The translations under genes and the position numbers were made by a program. Below are positions 11,973 through 25,300 of a stretch of DNA of 64,000 nt, one piece after another. Source of the DNA: Cryptomeria japonica (lineage: Eukaryota; Streptophyta; Pinopsida; Cupressales; Cupressaceae); NCBI RefSeq assembly GCF_030272615.1, contig NC_081405.1, forward strand, positions 156,881,454 to 156,945,453, given 5' to 3'. How positions within the stretch are numbered: position 1 is the first letter of the stretch; the number at the start of each line of letters is the position of its first letter. The notes below the pieces were generated by a model that was given only the letters and a program-made list of their open reading frames with translations, was not told the origin of the DNA and ran no database searches.

Positions 11973-14900
11973 CTAAGTCTCTACCGGTGGTGGTATGACT
12001 CCAAGCTGATCTCTGAGATATTCAAAGGTCTCCTTAGGCAAAGGTTTTGTGAAAATATCTGCAAGTTGTTCTTTAGTATTCACATAAACTAGTTTTATCT
12101 CCTTTTCTTCAACTTTTTCCCTTAGAAAATTTAGTTTGATAGAAATATGTTTTGTTTTAGAATGTAATACCGGATTCTTAGATTTATCAATTGTTGCAGT
12201 GTTATCACAATATATAGTAATAGGTTCCTTGCATTTTACCTTTATGTCTTTCAACATTTGCTTAAGCCATAGTAGCTGTGTACAGTTAGTTGCTGCTACA
12301 ACATATTCTGATTCTACTGTTGATAAAGATGCACAACTCTGTTTCTTACTCAACCAAGAAACTAATCTCTTTCCAAGAAAGAATTCTCCGCCGGTGGTGC
12401 TTTTACTATCATCCACATCTCCTACCCAATTTGCATCTGTGTATGCACATAGATCAAAATTTTCATCTCTAGGATACCATAATCCAAGATTTGCAATGCC
12501 TTGTAAGTACCGAAAAATCCTTTTTACTGTTGATTCATGATTTTCCTTAGGATTACTTTGAAATCTTGAAACAATACATACTGCATTCATAATATCAGGC
12601 CTGATTTGTGTCAAATACAGTAAACCTCCTATCATAGATTTGTATCTAGTTGGATTAATAGGTGTAGATTCATCCTTTTGAGATAATTTGTCATTTGTAG
12701 TCATAGGTGTGCTTACCGGTTTAGAGTTCTCCATCCCAAATTTCTTTAGTAACTCTTTCAGGTACTTGGATTGACTCAAAAATATACCTTTGTCAGTCTG
12801 TGAAATCTGCAATCCTAAAAAGAATTTTATTTCTCCAATCATAGACATTTCAAATTCTTGTTGCATTTTAATAGAAAATTCCTTACATAATCCATCTTCT
12901 CCTCCAAAGATTATATCATCAACGAATACTTCTATAATCAAGATGTCATCATTAGTTATTTTTTAATATAAATTGTTGTCTGCATTTCCTTTAGTAAAAC
13001 CAATCTTTAAAAGATACTTATCCAACCTTGCATACCAAGCTGTTGGGGCTTGTTTCAATCCATACAGAGATTTTCTTAACTTGCAAACCATATCATTGTC
13101 ATCTATCAAAGAAAATCCATCGGGTTGTTCAATATAGACTTCCTCTTCAAGATCTCCATTCAAGAATGTATATTTAATATCCATTTGATAAACTTTATAG
13201 TTCTTGTAAGTTGCAAAGGCCAAGAATAATCTAACTGCCTCAATTCTAGCTACTGGTGCAAAGGTTTCATTGTAATCAACTCCTTCTTTCTGAGAATATC
13301 CCTTACACACTAATCTTGCTTTATTTCTGACAACCTTACCACCTTCATTAAGTTTCTTTCTAAATATCCATTTGGTTCCAATTACATTTTTATCTTTAGG
13401 CCAGGGAGCTAATGTCCAAGTATTATTTTTCTCAATTCGTCCTAATTCTTCTTCCATAGCTTTAATCCAAAATTTATCTTCACATGCCTCATTAACAGAT
13501 GGTGGTTCTATTTGAGAAATACGACATACCTCTTCATTTGCCAATCTTCCTCTTGTCATAACTCCTTTAAATTTGTTTCCAATTATCTGATCTTTAGAAT
13601 GATTCAATCTTACATACTAGGGTGTTTTAGTTTGTTGTTGTTCTTCAATTACTGTGGAATCCTCTGATGGTACCGAGGTAACTGGATCTTCATTCGGTAC
13701 CGATGGATTTACTGTAGGTTCATTTGTCACAATTTCTGTTGCCGGTTTAGAGTCTATATACCTTGAAGTTCCTCTGAATTGTTCATCAATCTTTACATTT
13801 GTACTCTCAACAATTTTCTGCAATCTCTTGTTAAAACATCTATATGCCTTGCTTTTAGATGAATAACCAGGAAATATTCCTTCATCACTTCTAGGATCAA
13901 ATTCACCAATATACTCATCTCTTCTAATATAACATTTACTTCCAAAAATTTTGAAATACTTAAGAGTAGGAGTATTACCAAACCATAGTTCATGAGGGGT
14001 CTTACCGGTTTCACCTTTGATGTGAACTTTGTTGAATGTATAGACGGTTGTGTTGACTGCTTCTCTCCAATACACATGTGGTAAATTTGCTTCAGATAAC
14101 ATATTTCTTGTTGCATCCAAGATAGTTCTATTTTTCCTTTCAACAACTCCATTCTGCTATGGTGTCTGAGGTGCTGATAGCTATCTTCTGATTCCATTCA
14201 CTTCATAGAATGTATTAAAGTCCTTAGATGTGAATTCTCTTCCTTGATCTGATCTTAAACATTTGATTTTCTTACCGGTTTCATTTTCAACCATTGCTTT
14301 GAACAGTTTGAACTTTCCAAGTGCTTCTGATTTTTCTCTGAGAAAAGTAACCCAACACATTCTAGAATAATCATCAATAATTAGCATAAAATATCTATCA
14401 CCTTGTAAGCTTTTAGTTCTACCTGGACCACATAAATCAGTGTGAATCAAATCAAGAGAATTATTGGATTTTTCTGGATTACTTTTGAAACTAGCTCTAA
14501 CTTGTTTTCCAAATTGACATTCCTTACAAATTGTATTATGAGGTTTAACAATTTTAGGTAGATCTCTAACTACCTTAGAAGTACTGATCTTCACCATGCA
14601 ATCAAAGTTTACATGACATAGTCTCTTATGCCATAACCAACTTTCATCTATATGTGTAATCAAGCATGCATTTTCATTGTTATTCAAATGAAAGATATTA
14701 CCTCTAGTCTGATTACCGGTTGCAATCTCCAAACCAGTTCTATTCGTGATTTTGCATTTTCCATTCTTAAATTGTAACTAAAATCCCTTCTCAACCAATT
14801 GACCAACACTTAAAAGATTATGCTTTAAGCCTTCAACATAGTAGACATTGTTAGTGTTATGCTTACCATCAAGAGATATTGAACCTTTACCTTTGATTGA

Positions 14901-16127
14901 ACAGGCTTTGTCATCTCCAAATCTTACTAAACCTACATTGTATTCTTGAAAGTTCAAGAATTTACCTTTGTCTCCTATCATATGATGTGAGCATCCTGAG
15001 TCAATGATCCATTCATCCTTTACTTCAACTTTAGCTTCTAGAGCTTGTTATACTGGTTGACCAGTAGGTGCCGGTTGATCTTCTGTTATAGCAACAAAAA
15101 CCCATCCATTGTCTACTGGATCCTCATCAGAATCATGAGTCACACCTTCATCAACAATGTAACAAGATTTGTCTTTGTTCTTCTTAAATCTGTATCTCTA
15201 ATATTTAGGATTAGGCTTGTATGTTCTTCTAGCTTCTTCTCTTAGTCTTGCATGTCTATCAGGGCATCTCAAAGCCATATGAACAATCTTATTGCAATTA
15301 AAATATTTAAAGGGTGCTTTACCTTCATACTTACTTCCAACTGGACCTTTTGGCATTTTCCTTGCAAATAGTGCTTCAAGTTCTTCAAGTTCTTCATTCT
15401 CCTTCCTAGTTTCTTCAAGTTCTCTTGCATAAAAGGCTTTCCAATCTGATTTGTCAAATGATGGAGTAGATGATGTTGATGCTTTAAAGGCCAAATCTAT
15501 CTTTATAGTAGCAACAAGACCAAATTCCTCAATTTCAAAGGCTGAAAGTTTTCCAATCAATGTATCCCTAGTTACTGATGTATTAGACATTGTTCTCAAC
15601 TCATTTATAGTAGTAACCTTCATTTTATATGCCGGTGGCAATCCTCTTAAGATTTTTGAAACAATTTCATCCTCGCTCAAGGTTCCTCCACAACATTTAA
15701 TACCCAAAACAATTTCATTTACTCTTTCCATAAAAGCAGAAATCCTTTCATCTTCTTCCATTTTCAGATGTTCATACTTGACTCGGAAGCTTTCAAGTTT
15801 TGCAATCTTGACTGTGGAATCTCCTTCATTCAGTGTTTCCAAATGATCCCAAATAGCTTTAGCAGTAGACCTATCTGATAATCCCATGATTTGTTGATCT
15901 GATAAAGTGCTCAAAAGTGCTTCTCTTTCTTTGCAATCATTCTCCTCATCTTTAGCTAAGGTAGTTGGAGTAGTCTAACCAGCTACAGTAGCAGTATAGC
16001 CATTCTTTGTAACTTCCTAGATGTCTTTACCAATGCAATTCAGATGTGTCTCCATCCTTATCTTCCATATCCCATAGTTGGCTCCATCAAGTTTAGGATT
16101 GTCCTTCCTGAAATAATTAGTAGTCAT
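11973..16127 (-). pseudogene. Gag-Pol polyprotein of copia E
   Basis: One uninterrupted phase runs from ATG 16127 to the stop at 11973. Order: gag with UBN2-like region (about 15914-15400); zinc knuckle (about 15300, first Cys changed to Tyr and Gly to Val); protease with WIIDSGCSHHM (about 15020); integrase zinc region WLWHKRLCHVNF...CKECQFGKQ, then DLIHTDLCGP and SDQGREFTS (14732-14181); reverse transcriptase from KWIFRKKL through YQMDIKYTFLNGD to FVDDIIFGG (13400-12900); and RNase H with SESEY-like VESEYVVAA and KHISIKLNFLREK (12500-12000). In-frame stops occur at about 16019, 15977, 15200, 15048, 14780, 14183, 14159, 13619 and 12965, with no frameshift. Most match CAG, CAA, TGG or CGG in F. 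Confidence 0.93.
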
Positions 16128-16170
16128 TGGATCTCCTCAAGTTGTTAAACTTCTACAAAAAGAGAACTAA

Positions 16171-16184
16171 GCTCTGATACCAAT
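16171..16184 (-). other. Primer binding site of E
   Basis: Minus strand ATTGGTATCAGAGC immediately after the LTR end at 16185; an exact match to the plant initiator tRNA-Met primer site. Confidence 0.9.
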
Positions 16185-17287
16185 TGTTAGGTTCTGGAGA
16201 CAACTGAGAGGGGTGGGTGAATAAGTTGTCTAATAAATTCAAATAAAAAACCATTTAACCAACTTAATGCTTAATACCAGTAAACTAGTTAAGTATGCTG
16301 GTAGATAGTGTTAACAGTAAATTGCTATACTGGTAAAGATTAATGCATGAAACATAAACATAAAGTCATCCACAACACATAACACCAATATTTGTACATG
16401 GAAACCCTATAAGGGGAAAAACCACGGTGGGAAACCTTACCCACAATCAGATGATACTACTACAGATAGTAAGTGTACATAAATGGGGTCTGCACATGCA
16501 GAAAGGCCAACAGCCTAGAGCTCACTGCTCAATCACAAAATGGGAGTCACACTAACTACAGTTGGATGGTTAAATCCAATAAGAATGTACTGCACAAAAT
16601 AGCATCTTCATATGCTAGATTCAGTACCGGTGTAATGCTGATATGCTTCTACAAAAACCTAGCTTCACCTTCAAATGATGTCTTTGTGTATACCTCTGCT
16701 TAATCTCGTACATACCTTCTCACAATCCTTTTTTGCATATTCCACATTCGATCTTACAAATAAGATCTTACATTTATACCATAACCTAAGACCAATTTTA
16801 GTAGGTTGGCTCTACAAGATATTACAATAAAAACATTTTACAAACAATATTATATCTGATGCAATAACTGATTAAACATGTCGGCTTAAAGCATTTACAA
16901 CAATAATTAATCATTTCCATAACGTGCCATGCTGATCTGGAAAAGATAAACCTGCCGGTGTAACCCTAGGTAACCCTGGACCTATTTGTCGGTAAAAGCA
17001 AATATGTAAATATGAATATACCAATGATTAATTCTTCAAAACAAAGTGTCCACATGATGTCTTCAACATTACCAAGTGTCTTCCATATCATTCCAAGTGT
17101 CGGTGATCATTATATCCTGCTGGTGAACATTATATCCTACCGATGAACATTATATCCTACCGGTGAACCATATACTAGTAACTGTGCAATAGTTACTTTG
17201 TTGCCGGTGAATGTTGTTGGATCTCCAAAGTGCTAGTGTTTTAGTAGGTGTTGACATCAATGACAAAACCATACCAAAATACCAACA
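16185..17287 (-). repeat. 5' LTR of E
   Basis: Minus strand TGTTGGTATTTTGGTATGG ... GAACCTAACA, ending at the primer site. It pairs with 10493-11612 along its whole length; differences are concentrated at CCGG-containing sites and in the C-rich run near the LTR end. Confidence 0.93.
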
Positions 17288-17292
17288 ATGTT

Positions 17293-18322
17293 CTATAAGG
17301 GTATTTTGGGTAAGCCTAAATATTAAGGGCTTGAGATGGAGACATCAAGGGAGTTCATTTTTAGACATAGATTATATTGGATTGAAGGTTGAAGTGGATA
17401 ATGAAGGAAGGATTGTGTGTAATCTCTATTTCATGAAGATAATAAAAGCATAGTCCTCTCTTCTTAGTGGATATTTTTCCCAAAAAGGTTTCTCCATGTA
17501 AATCCTATGTTGTGAGATTCTCTTCTTGTGTTGTTGATTTATGTTTCCTTATCATTTCTATCTTATGGTGAAGAAATGTTCATTTCCATGATTTTTACTG
17601 TTCATATAAGATGGGTTCATTAAGCATGTTAAAGTGGTGGTTTTTGGCATAACAAAGAAGATGAATATCTCTATGGTTTTTTGTATTAAAATAACTTTAT
17701 TTTTAAATTTGCATACAGTCACAAATTTTCATTAGGTATAGTTTATTCATTGAATCTTGTCAATACTTTTATTGGATTAGAGATTTCCAACAATTTCCCA
17801 ACATTTGGTATTAGTGCCCTAAGTGTTTTCATGGTGAGCATGTTTGCTATATGTACATGTATGTGAGTTATATGTATTTGCATGTTTCTTACATGTTAAT
17901 GTACATGGTGTTTTGGTTCTGGGTATTCCACCATTTTGATTTCTCAACCTCGAAATCTTGTGGGAATTAGTTGGAAGGAATTGTATTTTTTGGTGGCTTG
18001 TGGATTGTAGTGGATGTTTTGTGTGCTAATATTGTTTTGAGGATTTATGATATTGGAATTTATTGCACCTCAAATGAATATTGTCAATGGGATCTACATT
18101 GGTCTCTTGAAGCACATGGAGGATCTTATGTTTTATGGTGTTGATCATGGATTTTCTTCTTGCATAGTATTGATCTAAAGCTCTGATTTGGCAATATATT
18201 ACTCTCATATTTCATAGTGGCTATGTTCCTTTTCCATGTGGTCATGTAAAGTGAAAGGGTGTGCATGTTGGTTGTATGCTTTTATCCGTGTAGTCACATG
18301 TGAAAGCACATACTATTTGGAT
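17293..18322. other. Intergenic stretch between E and G
   Basis: No gene, repeat end or RNA is recognised. It is the continuation of 8702-10487 and forms the left flank of copia G. A short open frame at 17211-17453 straddles the E LTR boundary and is spurious. Confidence 0.4.
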
Positions 18323-18501
18323 TGTAAGTGCAAAAGACATAAGATGAAGGCAATGCAGTGATGTGTATATCAGTCAAAATTAATATATACAATGCATAAA
18401 GAAGTTACTAAACCCTTGGAGGAATGGCAAACATGGGCCATTGTGGAATGACAAAAACAAAAGACAAAACAATGATAGAAACAATGATAATTACACTAAC
18501 A
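18323..18501 (-). repeat. 3' LTR of G
   Basis: Minus strand begins TGTTAGTGTAATTATCATTG and ends TCTTTTGCACTTACA. It is preceded in the element's sense by a polypurine tract (TATCAAGGGGGAAAA, about 18502-18516). Confidence 0.85.
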
Positions 18502-21270
18502 TTTTCCCCCTTGATAAATTGTTTCTACAACAAATTTATCCCAAAACAACTCAAATTTGACCTCACCAAGAGACTTGGTGAAAATATCAACAATCTGAGA
18601 ATCGAAGGGACAATACTAGAGTTTGATGTGTTTTTGCATCACCTACTCTTGAATGTAGTGACATTCAACCTCTATGTGCTTGGTGTGCTCATGAAAAATT
18701 GGGTTCTTGACAAGTTTCAACACTCCCTGATTGTCACAAAAAAGAATTGGTGGTTGATTCTCAAAAATACCCATATCAACTAGAATGCGATGTAGCCAAA
18801 TCACCTTGCACATAGCTCCCCATGCAGCACAATATTCAACCTTTGTGGATGAGAGAGAAACAACAATTTACTTCCTACTAATCCACAAAATGGGACCAAA
18901 TCCAAGATGAAAAAGATAGCCTGATGTTGATTTTTGATCATCTAGAGATCCAGCATAGTCTGATTCAACATATCCCCATAAGAAGAACTGGTCATTCTTC
19001 TTTTATTCTAGACCATACTCAAGATTACCTTAGACATATCAGAAAATATGCTTAGCTACAATCCAATGACATTTCTTTGGCTCCAACAAGAACTTGGATA
19101 GATAACTAGCAACAAAGCATAAATCTAGTCTGGTATACATCAAGTAGATGAAACTCCCAATTAGTTACCTATAGATAATCATAGATCAACCTGAGAGGAA
19201 TCCTGGTAATGAGATAGTTGCAAACCTTTATCCATGGGTGTGGGCATAGGTTTACAATCAGAGATGCCAAAATGTTCTAGGATTGCCTTGGCATATTTTA
19301 ACTAGGAAATAAAGATATGATGTTCCTTCTACCATATCTCCAATAAAAGACATTAATGAAGTATCCCCAAATCTATCATGTCGAAGGATTACTTGAGATC
19401 ATGCTCGAAAGCATCAATGAGATTGTTGGATCTTCCTATGGTCACAATATAATCTACATATAATACAAGTATGATAATCTTTGTTCCAACCTTTTTTATA
19501 TACAAATTAGAATAAAAGGGGCTACGAATAAAACCATGCTATAAGAGGTGACCATCTATTTTAATGTACTATGCCCAAGGGGCTTGTTTAAGCCCATATA
19601 GTGACTTGATCAAATGACATACCTTGTGAGGGTTGTTTTTGTTGATGAAGCCTTCAGGTTGGACCATGTATACTTCCTCTTCAAGATCACCATTCAAGAA
19701 ATCACTCTTGACATCCATCTAATGAATCCTCCACCCGTTCTATGCAACCAAGACACACACAAATTTGATTGTTTTGAGCTTTGTAGTGGATGGAAAGTTC
19801 TCTTCATAATTAATTCCTTCATGTTAAGTATATCCCTATGCAAAAATATGTTCCTTGTATTTTTTGATAGACCATCTTCTTTGTATTTGATTTTGAAAAC
19901 CCATTTGCAACCTATGGGTTTCTTTCCTGTAGGGAGATTGAAAAGCTTACATGTGTGATTTTTCATGAGAGATTCATACTCAACGTCCATAAAATTATTA
20001 TTGTAACCCATAAAAATGCACTAGAGTGTCTTGGAATTAAGTTTCTTCCTCTTATGAGCTAGGACATGCATATATGTAGTAAAACCAAATACTCGAAGAT
20101 GAGAAATCGATGGTTTGCGACCATTCCATACCTCTTTTGGTATCTTGTCTTTTGACCTTTATAGGAGCTTGATTAAGAAGGTACATGGTTCTCTAGACTA
20201 CTTCTGCCCAAAAATGATGCTCCAACTTGGTTGTAGCAAGCATGCATTGAGCCATTTCCATAACAGTCTGATTGCATCATTTTGCAATACCATTCTATTG
20301 AGGTATATAGGGAATAGTCAGATGTTGTTTGATACCATGAGACAACTTGATGGTCAAAATCCTAAGAACTCTTTATAAGTGAATTCCCCCCTTCGATCAA
20401 AACAAAGGAGGGCAAGAGGCTTGCTAGACTCTAAGACAACTTGATGGTTAAAATCCTAAAAACATGAAAAAGATTCACTCTTCCTTGGAAGAAAATACAC
20501 CCAAGCCTTGCGAGAGAAGTCATCAATGAACAATTTAAAATATTTACATTCTTGAAAGGAGGTAGGCAATGGTCCACACAGATCAGTATGGAAAAATTCA
20601 AGATGTTATGTGGCATGGTAGGTGTTGGACTTGAATGGATTTTGATGTTGTTTGTCTGCAAGACAGTTAGAACAAACAAGAAAAGAAGAAGGAAGATGAG
20701 GAAAACTGCTTAGCATATCTTGGGAGCTAAGTTGATTGAGAGAACAAGAAGAAAGATGTCCATATCTACAATGCTAGAGAGAAGTAGATTCTACCATAGA
20801 AGAACAAAGAGAAACCTCAAAGGAGGAAACAGTATCAAGGTAAAAAAGGTGACCCTTCTTAAAACCTCTAGCAATAACCTTTCCATCTCAAGAGATGCGA
20901 TGGGATTTGACACCATATTTAACTTGCAACTCCACCTTAAGCTTATGATTCAAAAGCTGGTAGACAAACAAGAGACTGGATGTCAAACCTGCAACATAAA
21001 TTTAACTGGTGAGAGAACAACTTCTTGTGCCAAGAGGAATGGTGACGGTACCAATGCCTTTAGCAACATATTCCTTATCATTAGCTATTCGAATGAGATC
21101 ACCAATAGGCCGTGTAGTTAGAGTATAATACAAATCTTTGTTTCTAGTCATATGCTTGTTGGCACTAGATTCAATCAACCAAACATCCCTTGGTGATGGA
21201 GTGGTTTGAGAGACTAGGACTAAGTTCTGATTAACACCATAATTTTTAGTAGTAGGTGTATCCTCATTAG
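18502..21270 (-). pseudogene. G pol remnant: protease to RNase H
   Basis: Read leftwards from 21270: a protease-like segment (WLIESSANKHMTRNKDLYYTL, with catalytic DSGA changed to ESSA) at about 21190-21100; integrase remnants with many stops at about 20900-20200; start of reverse transcriptase (LPTGKKPIGCKWVFKIKYKEDG region) at about 19940-19870; and the RNase H C-terminus (FCDNQGVLKLVKNPIFHEHT, HIEVECHYIQE) at about 18760-18650. It ends at the 3' LTR. No functional frame remains. The other part lies beyond F. Confidence 0.82.
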
Positions 21271-22327
21271 TGTTGGTATTTTGGTATGGTTTTTTCATTG
21301 ATGTAAACACCTACTAACACACCTACTTTGGAGATCCAGCAACATTCACTAGCAATCAGTGAACTATTCAAACAATCACCGGTATATGGTTAACCGACAG
21401 GATATAATGTTCACCAGTACCTGCAATGACATGGAAGACACTTGGTAATGTCGAAGACATCATGTGGACACTTTTCCTTGAAGTAATAATCATTGGTATA
21501 TTCTTATTTGCATATTTTCTTTTACCGACAAATAGGTCCAGGTTATCTAGGGTTACACCGGTAGGTTTATCTTTTCCAGATCAGCATGGCACGCTATGGA
21601 GATGATTTATTATTGTTGTAAATGCATTAAGCCGACATGTTTAATCGGTTATTGCATCGGATATTGTATTATTTGTAAAATGTTTTATTGTAATATCTTG
21701 TAGAGCCGACCTACTAAAATTGGTCTTAGGGTATGGTATAAATGTAAGATCTTATTTGTAAGATCAAATGGAAAATGCGAAAGAAAAAGATCTAAGGGTA
21801 TATGCGAGATCAAGTAGAGATATACACGAAGACATCATTTAAGGTGAAGTTAGGTTTTTGCAAAAGCATATCAGCATTACACCGGTACTAAATCCAGCAT
21901 ATGAAGATGCTATTTTGTGCAGTACATTCTCATTGGATTTAACCATCCAACTGTAGTTAGTGTGACTCCCATTTGTGGTTGAGCAGTGAGCTCTACGCTA
22001 TTGGCCTTTCTGCATGTCCAGACCCCTCTTTGTACACTTACTATCTGTAGTAGTATCATCTGATTGTGGGTAAGGTTTCCCACTGTGGCTTTTCCCCTTA
22101 CAGGGTTTCCACATACAAATATTTGTGTCATGTGTTGTGGATGACTTTATGTTTATGTTTCATGCATTAATTCTTACCGGTACAAACATTTTCTGTTAAC
22201 TCTGTTTACCGGCACAACTAACTATTTTACCGGTATTAAGCAATAAGTTGGTTAATAAGATTTTGGTTTGAATTTATTAGACAACTGATTCACCCCCCCC
22301 CCCTCTCAGTTGTCCCCGGGACCTGCA
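21271..22327 (+). repeat. 5' LTR of F
   Basis: TGTTGGTATTTTGGTATGG ... GGGACCTGCA. It contains a TATAAA box (21737-21742), the shared LTR block (about 22072-22125) and a run of nine C just before CTCTCAG near 22300. It differs from the 3' LTR mainly at CCGG/CCAG/CTGG positions. Confidence 0.95.
21737..21742 (+). promoter_or_regulatory. TATA box in 5' LTR of F
   Basis: TATAAA in the context GTATGGTATAAATGTAAG, about 590 bp before the LTR end. The 3' LTR has CATAAA at the equivalent position (a T/C change), and E's LTRs carry the same site on the minus strand (near 11101 and 16776). Likely the core promoter for element transcription; inferred. Confidence 0.5.
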
Positions 22328-22342
22328 ATTGGTATTAGAGCC
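22328..22342 (+). other. Primer binding site of F
   Basis: ATTGGTATTAGAGCC directly after the 5' LTR; it matches the initiator tRNA-Met site with one C-to-T change. Confidence 0.88.
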
Positions 22343-22384
22343 TAGTCCTCTTTTTGCAGAAGTTTAACAACTTGAGGAGATCCA

Positions 22385-25300
22385 ATGTCTACTAATTATT
22401 TCAAAAAGGATAGTCCTAAACTTGATGGAACCAACTATGGAATATGGAAAATCAGAATGGAAACACATCTGAATTGCATTAGTAAAGACATCTGGGAAGT
22501 TACTAAGAATGGTTATACTGCTGCTATAGCTGGTCAGCCTGCTCCTATTACTTTAGCTAAAGATGAAGAAAATGATTGCAAAGCAAGAGAAGCACTTTTG
22601 AGCGCATTATCAGATCAACAAATCATGGGATTATCAGATAGATCTACTGCAAAAGCTATTTGGGATCATTTGGAAACACTGAATGAAGGGGATTCCACAG
22701 TCAAAATTGCAAAACTTGAAAGCTTCCAAGTCAGGTATGAACATCTGAAAATGGAAGAAGATGAAAGCATTTCTGCTTTTATGGAAAGAGTAAATGAAAT
22801 TGTTTTAGGTATCAATGTTGTGGAGGAACCTTGAGTGAAGATGAGATTGTTTCAAAAATCTTAAGAGGTTTGCCACCAGCATATAAAATGAAGGTTACTG
22901 CTATTAATGAGCTAAGAACAATGCCTAATACATCAGTAACTAGGGATACATTGATTGGAAAACTTTCAGCTTTTGAAATTGAGGAATTTGGTCCTATTTC
23001 TATAAAAACTGAATTGGCCTTCAAAGTATCAACATCATCTGCTCCATCTTTTGACAAATCAGACTGGAGAGCCTTTTATGAAAGAGAACTTGAAGAAACC
23101 AGGAAGGAGAATGAAGAGCTTGAAGAACTTGAAGCACTATTTGCAAGAAAAATGCCAAAAGGTCCAATTGGAAGTAAGTATGAAGGTAAAGCACCCTTTA
23201 AATGTTTCAACTGCAATAAGATTGGTCATATGGCTTCAAGATGCCTTGATAGACATGCTAGACTAAGAGAAGAAGCTAGAAGGACATACAAACCTAATCC
23301 TGAATATCAGAAATACAAATTTAAGAAAAACAAAGATAAAACTTGCTACATTGCTGATGAAGGTGTGACTGATGATTCTGATGAGGATCCAGCAGACAAC
23401 GGATGGGTCTTTGTTGCTATAACAGAAGATCAACCGGTACCTATTGCTCCACTGGTAGAACAAGCCCTAGCAGCTAAAGTTGAATCAAAGGATGAATGGA
23501 TTATTGACTCAGGATGCTCACATCACATGACTGGAGACAAAGGCAAATTCTTGAACTTTCAAGAATACAATGGAGGTTTAGTAAGATTCGGAGATGACAA
23601 AGCCTGTTCAATCAAAGGTAATGGTTCAATATCTCTTGATGGTAAACATAACACTAACAATGTTTACTATGTTGAAGGATTAAAACATAATCTTTTAAGT
23701 GTTGGTCAATTAGTTGAGAAAGGTTTTCAGTTACAATTTAAAAATGGAAAATGCAAAATCATGAATAGAACTGGTTTGGAAATTGCAACCGGTAATCAGA
23801 CTAGAGGTAATATCTTTCATTTGAATAACAGTGAAAAGGCACGCTTAATTGCTCATATAAATGAAAGTTGGCTATGGCATAAAAGACTATGTCATGTAAA
23901 TTTTGATTGCATGGTACAAATCAGTACTTCTAAGGCAGTTAGAGATCTACCTAAAATTGTGAAACCTCATAATACAATTTGCAAGGAATGTCAATTTGGA
24001 AAACAAGTTAGAGCTAGTTTCAAAAGTATTCCAGAAAAATCCAATAATGTTCTTGATTTAATCCACACTGATCTATGTGGTCCGGCTAGAACTAAAAGCT
24101 TACAAGGTGATAGATATTTCATGCTAATTATTGATGATTATTCTAGAATGTGTTGGGTTACTTTTCTCAGGGACAAATCAGAAGCACTTGGGAAGTTCAA
24201 ACTATTCAAAGCAATGGTTGAAAATGAAACTGGTAAGAAAATTAAATGTTTAAGATCAGATCAAGGAGGAGAATTCACATCTAGAGATTTTAATACATTC
24301 TGTGAAGTGAATGGAATCAAAAGACAGTTATCAGCACCTCGGACACCACAACAGAATGGAGTTGTTGAAAGAAAAAATAGAACTATTTTGGATGCAGCAA
24401 GAAGTATGTTATCTGAAGTAAATCTACCACATGTATTAGAGAGAGGCAGTAAGCACTGCTGTCTATACATTCAACAAAGTTCACATCAAAGGTGAAACCG
24501 GTAAGACCCCTCATGAACTATGATTTGGTAATACTCCTACTCTTAAGTATTTTAGAATTTTTGGAAGTAAATGTTATATTAGAAGAGATGAGTATATTGG
24601 AAAGTTTGATCCTAGAAGTGATGAAGGAATATTTCTTGGTTATTCATCTAAGAGTAAAGCTTATATATGTTTTAATAAAAGATTACAGAAAATTGTTGAG
24701 AGTACAAATGTAAAGATTGATGAACAATTCAGAGGAACTTCAAGGTATATAGACTCTGAACCGGTAACAAAAATTATGACAAATGAACCAACAGTAAATC
24801 CACCAGTACAGAATGATGATCCAGTTACTCCGGTATCATCAGAGGACACCATAGTAATTGAAGAAACAACAATAGACTAAGACACCCCGGTATGTAAGAC
24901 TGAATCATTCTAAAGATCAGATAATTGGAAGCAAATTTAAAGGAGTCATGACAAGAGGAAGATTGGCAAATGAAGAGGTATGTTTTATTTCTCAAATTGA
25001 ACCATTATCTATCAATGAGGCATGTGAAGATAAATTTTGGATTAAAGCTATGGAAGAAGAATTAGGACAAATTGAGAAAAATAATACTTGGACATTAGTT
25101 CCCCGGCCTGAAAATAAAAATGTAATTGGAACCAAATGGGTATTTAGAAACAAACTCAATGAAGATGGTAAGGTTGTCAGGAATAAAGCAAGACTAGTGT
25201 GTAAGGGATATTCTTAGAAAGAAGGAGTTGATTACAATGAAACCTTTGCACCGGTAGCCAGAATTGAGGCAGTTAGATTATTCTTGGCCTTTGCAGCTCA

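Larger units (their letters stand above)
10493..17287 (-). mobile_element. Element E: complete Ty1/copia LTR retrotransposon
   Basis: Two LTRs (10493-11612 and 16185-17287) bound a 4.6-kb interior, flanked by a perfect 5-bp duplication ATGTT at 10488-10492 and 17288-17292. The domain order gag, protease, integrase, reverse transcriptase, RNase H is that of Ty1/copia. The element is the same family as F (interiors closely similar at the protein level) but in opposite orientation. The pol frame is closed by stop codons, so it is non-functional by itself. Confidence 0.95.
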
